Positions 63,509-64,000 of a stretch of 64,000 bases of DNA are shown one piece after another. Both the position numbers and the translations under genes were made by a program. The DNA comes from Flavobacterium soli DSM 19725 (GTDB lineage Bacteria; Bacteroidota; Bacteroidia; Flavobacteriales; Flavobacteriaceae), in the NCBI RefSeq assembly GCF_000422705.1, contig NZ_AUGO01000003.1, positions 248,001-312,000 of the forward strand, given 5' to 3'. Positions within the stretch are counted from its first letter, which is position 1, and each line of letters begins with the position of its first letter. Below the pieces are notes generated by a model. The model did not search any database. It worked only from the letters and a program-made list of their open reading frames with translations, and had not been told where the DNA came from.

Positions 63509-64000
63509 ATGACAATAGCTTTACCGCTTGCTTTAGGATTTATCACTTCTGTAATTGGCATCACGCCTCCAGGACTGATAAACATGACGGCGGCCAAAGT
63601 GAGTGTTGAAGAAGGTAGAACTCGGGCTTTTGTTTTTGCTGGAGGAGCTACCTTTATTATTTTGATTCAGACCTTTCTGGCGGTTATTTTTGCAAAATTC
63701 ATCAACCGAAATCCCGATGTGGTGATTGTGCTTCGCGAAATCGGACTTGCTATTTTTCTAGCCTTGACGTTTTATTTCTTTTGGACTTCTAAAAAGATGA
63801 AACCGAAGGAAAAGAAAGTAAAATTGCGGACCAAAAGAAGTCGGTTTTTTCTAGGAATGTTGCTTTCGGCTTTGAATCTTTTTCCGATTCCGTTTTATGT
63901 TTTAATAAGTGTTACGCTTTATTCGTATAATATTTTCTCGTTCGAAAAGCCTTTTGTTTATTTGTTCGTACTTGGTTCTGGAATTGGAGCTTATTTTGCG
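63509..64000 (+). CDS. LysE-family exporter, partial
   Basis: The ATG at 63509 opens a frame that runs to the right edge (164 residues visible). It starts MTIALPLALGFITSVIGITP followed by PGLINMTAAKVSVEEG, the N-terminal signature of LysE/RhtB transporters, with further helices (AGGATFIILIQTFLAVIF, GLAIFLALTFYFFW). The family exports amino acids. Co-transcription with trmB is likely from the 2-bp gap. Confidence 0.85.
   Translation, partial: MTIALPLALGFITSVIGITPPGLINMTAAKVSVEEGRTRAFVFAGGATFIILIQTFLAVIFAKFINRNPDVVIVLREIGLAIFLALTFYFFWTSKKMKPKEKKVKLRTKRSRFFLGMLLSALNLFPIPFYVLISVTLYSYNIFSFEKPFVYLFVLGSGIGAYFA

Noticed and set aside
62982..63515. 177-residue minus-strand frame opposite trmB
   Set aside because: TrmB motifs are complete on the plus strand, and the antisense frame has no recognisable features.

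Overview
The window is a stretch of a low-GC Bacteroidota chromosome, most likely Flavobacterium or a close relative. The evidence is SusC/SusD/SusE starch genes, a SprA translocon gene, several proteins ending in type IX secretion (T9SS) sorting domains, a RemB-like protein, and very AT-rich intergenic DNA. From my knowledge of F. johnsoniae, the order maeB-ruvA-sprA-gcvH-vanZ-deoC-remB matches its sprA/remB neighbourhood.

Layout. 1-10.8 kb: a starch/maltooligosaccharide locus (partial sugar MFS transporter, LacI-type regulator, two operator-like palindromes, susC, susD, susE-like gene, secreted GH13 amylase with a sorting domain). 10.8-27.5 kb: a housekeeping and motility block on the minus strand (AsmA-like membrane protein, endonuclease V, RemB-like protein, deoC, VanZ-like protein, gcvH, the 2455-residue SprA, ruvA, maeB). 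27.6-28.1 kb: a decayed IS1-family transposase. 28.3-37.3 kb: a four-gene minus-strand operon with a delta-60-like T9SS protein, two large YD/RHS proteins and a small lipoprotein overlapping the last RHS gene by 4 bp, laid out like a polymorphic toxin with its immunity protein. 37.6-46 kb: an accessory block with a small HTH protein, an overlapping gene pair (PD-(D/E)xK-like nuclease/STAND NTPase/TPR protein plus an arginase-fold UPF0489 protein), a gene broken by in-frame stops, an XRE regulator, a HEPN-like protein with a small partner, and an unrecognised 251-residue protein. This block ends next to a tRNA-Ser(GGA).

46.3-51.2 kb: asparaginase, acyltransferase, TatD nuclease, an array of 21-bp repeats, a retropepsin-like protease and a LuxE-like acyl-protein synthetase. 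51.3-53.6 kb: the remnant of a T9SS sorting domain, then a radical SAM/methyltransferase pair. 53.6-61.4 kb: two small T9SS proteins, a beta-helix lipoprotein, a TonB-dependent receptor and a PhoB/PhoR-type two-component system transcribed divergently from the receptor. 61.2-64 kb: a MurG-like glycosyltransferase, a repeat-rich gap, trmB and a partial LysE-family exporter.

How the genes work together: SusCDE and the amylase capture and digest surface starch for the MFS transporter under LacI-type control. SprA would export the sorting-domain proteins found here. The most promising under-described unit is the nuclease-STAND-TPR/UPF0489 pair at 38.0-41.5 kb, which looks like an anti-phage or inter-element defence module. 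The RHS operon and the radical SAM/methyltransferase pair are next in interest. All functions are inferred by reading motifs; no database search was possible.
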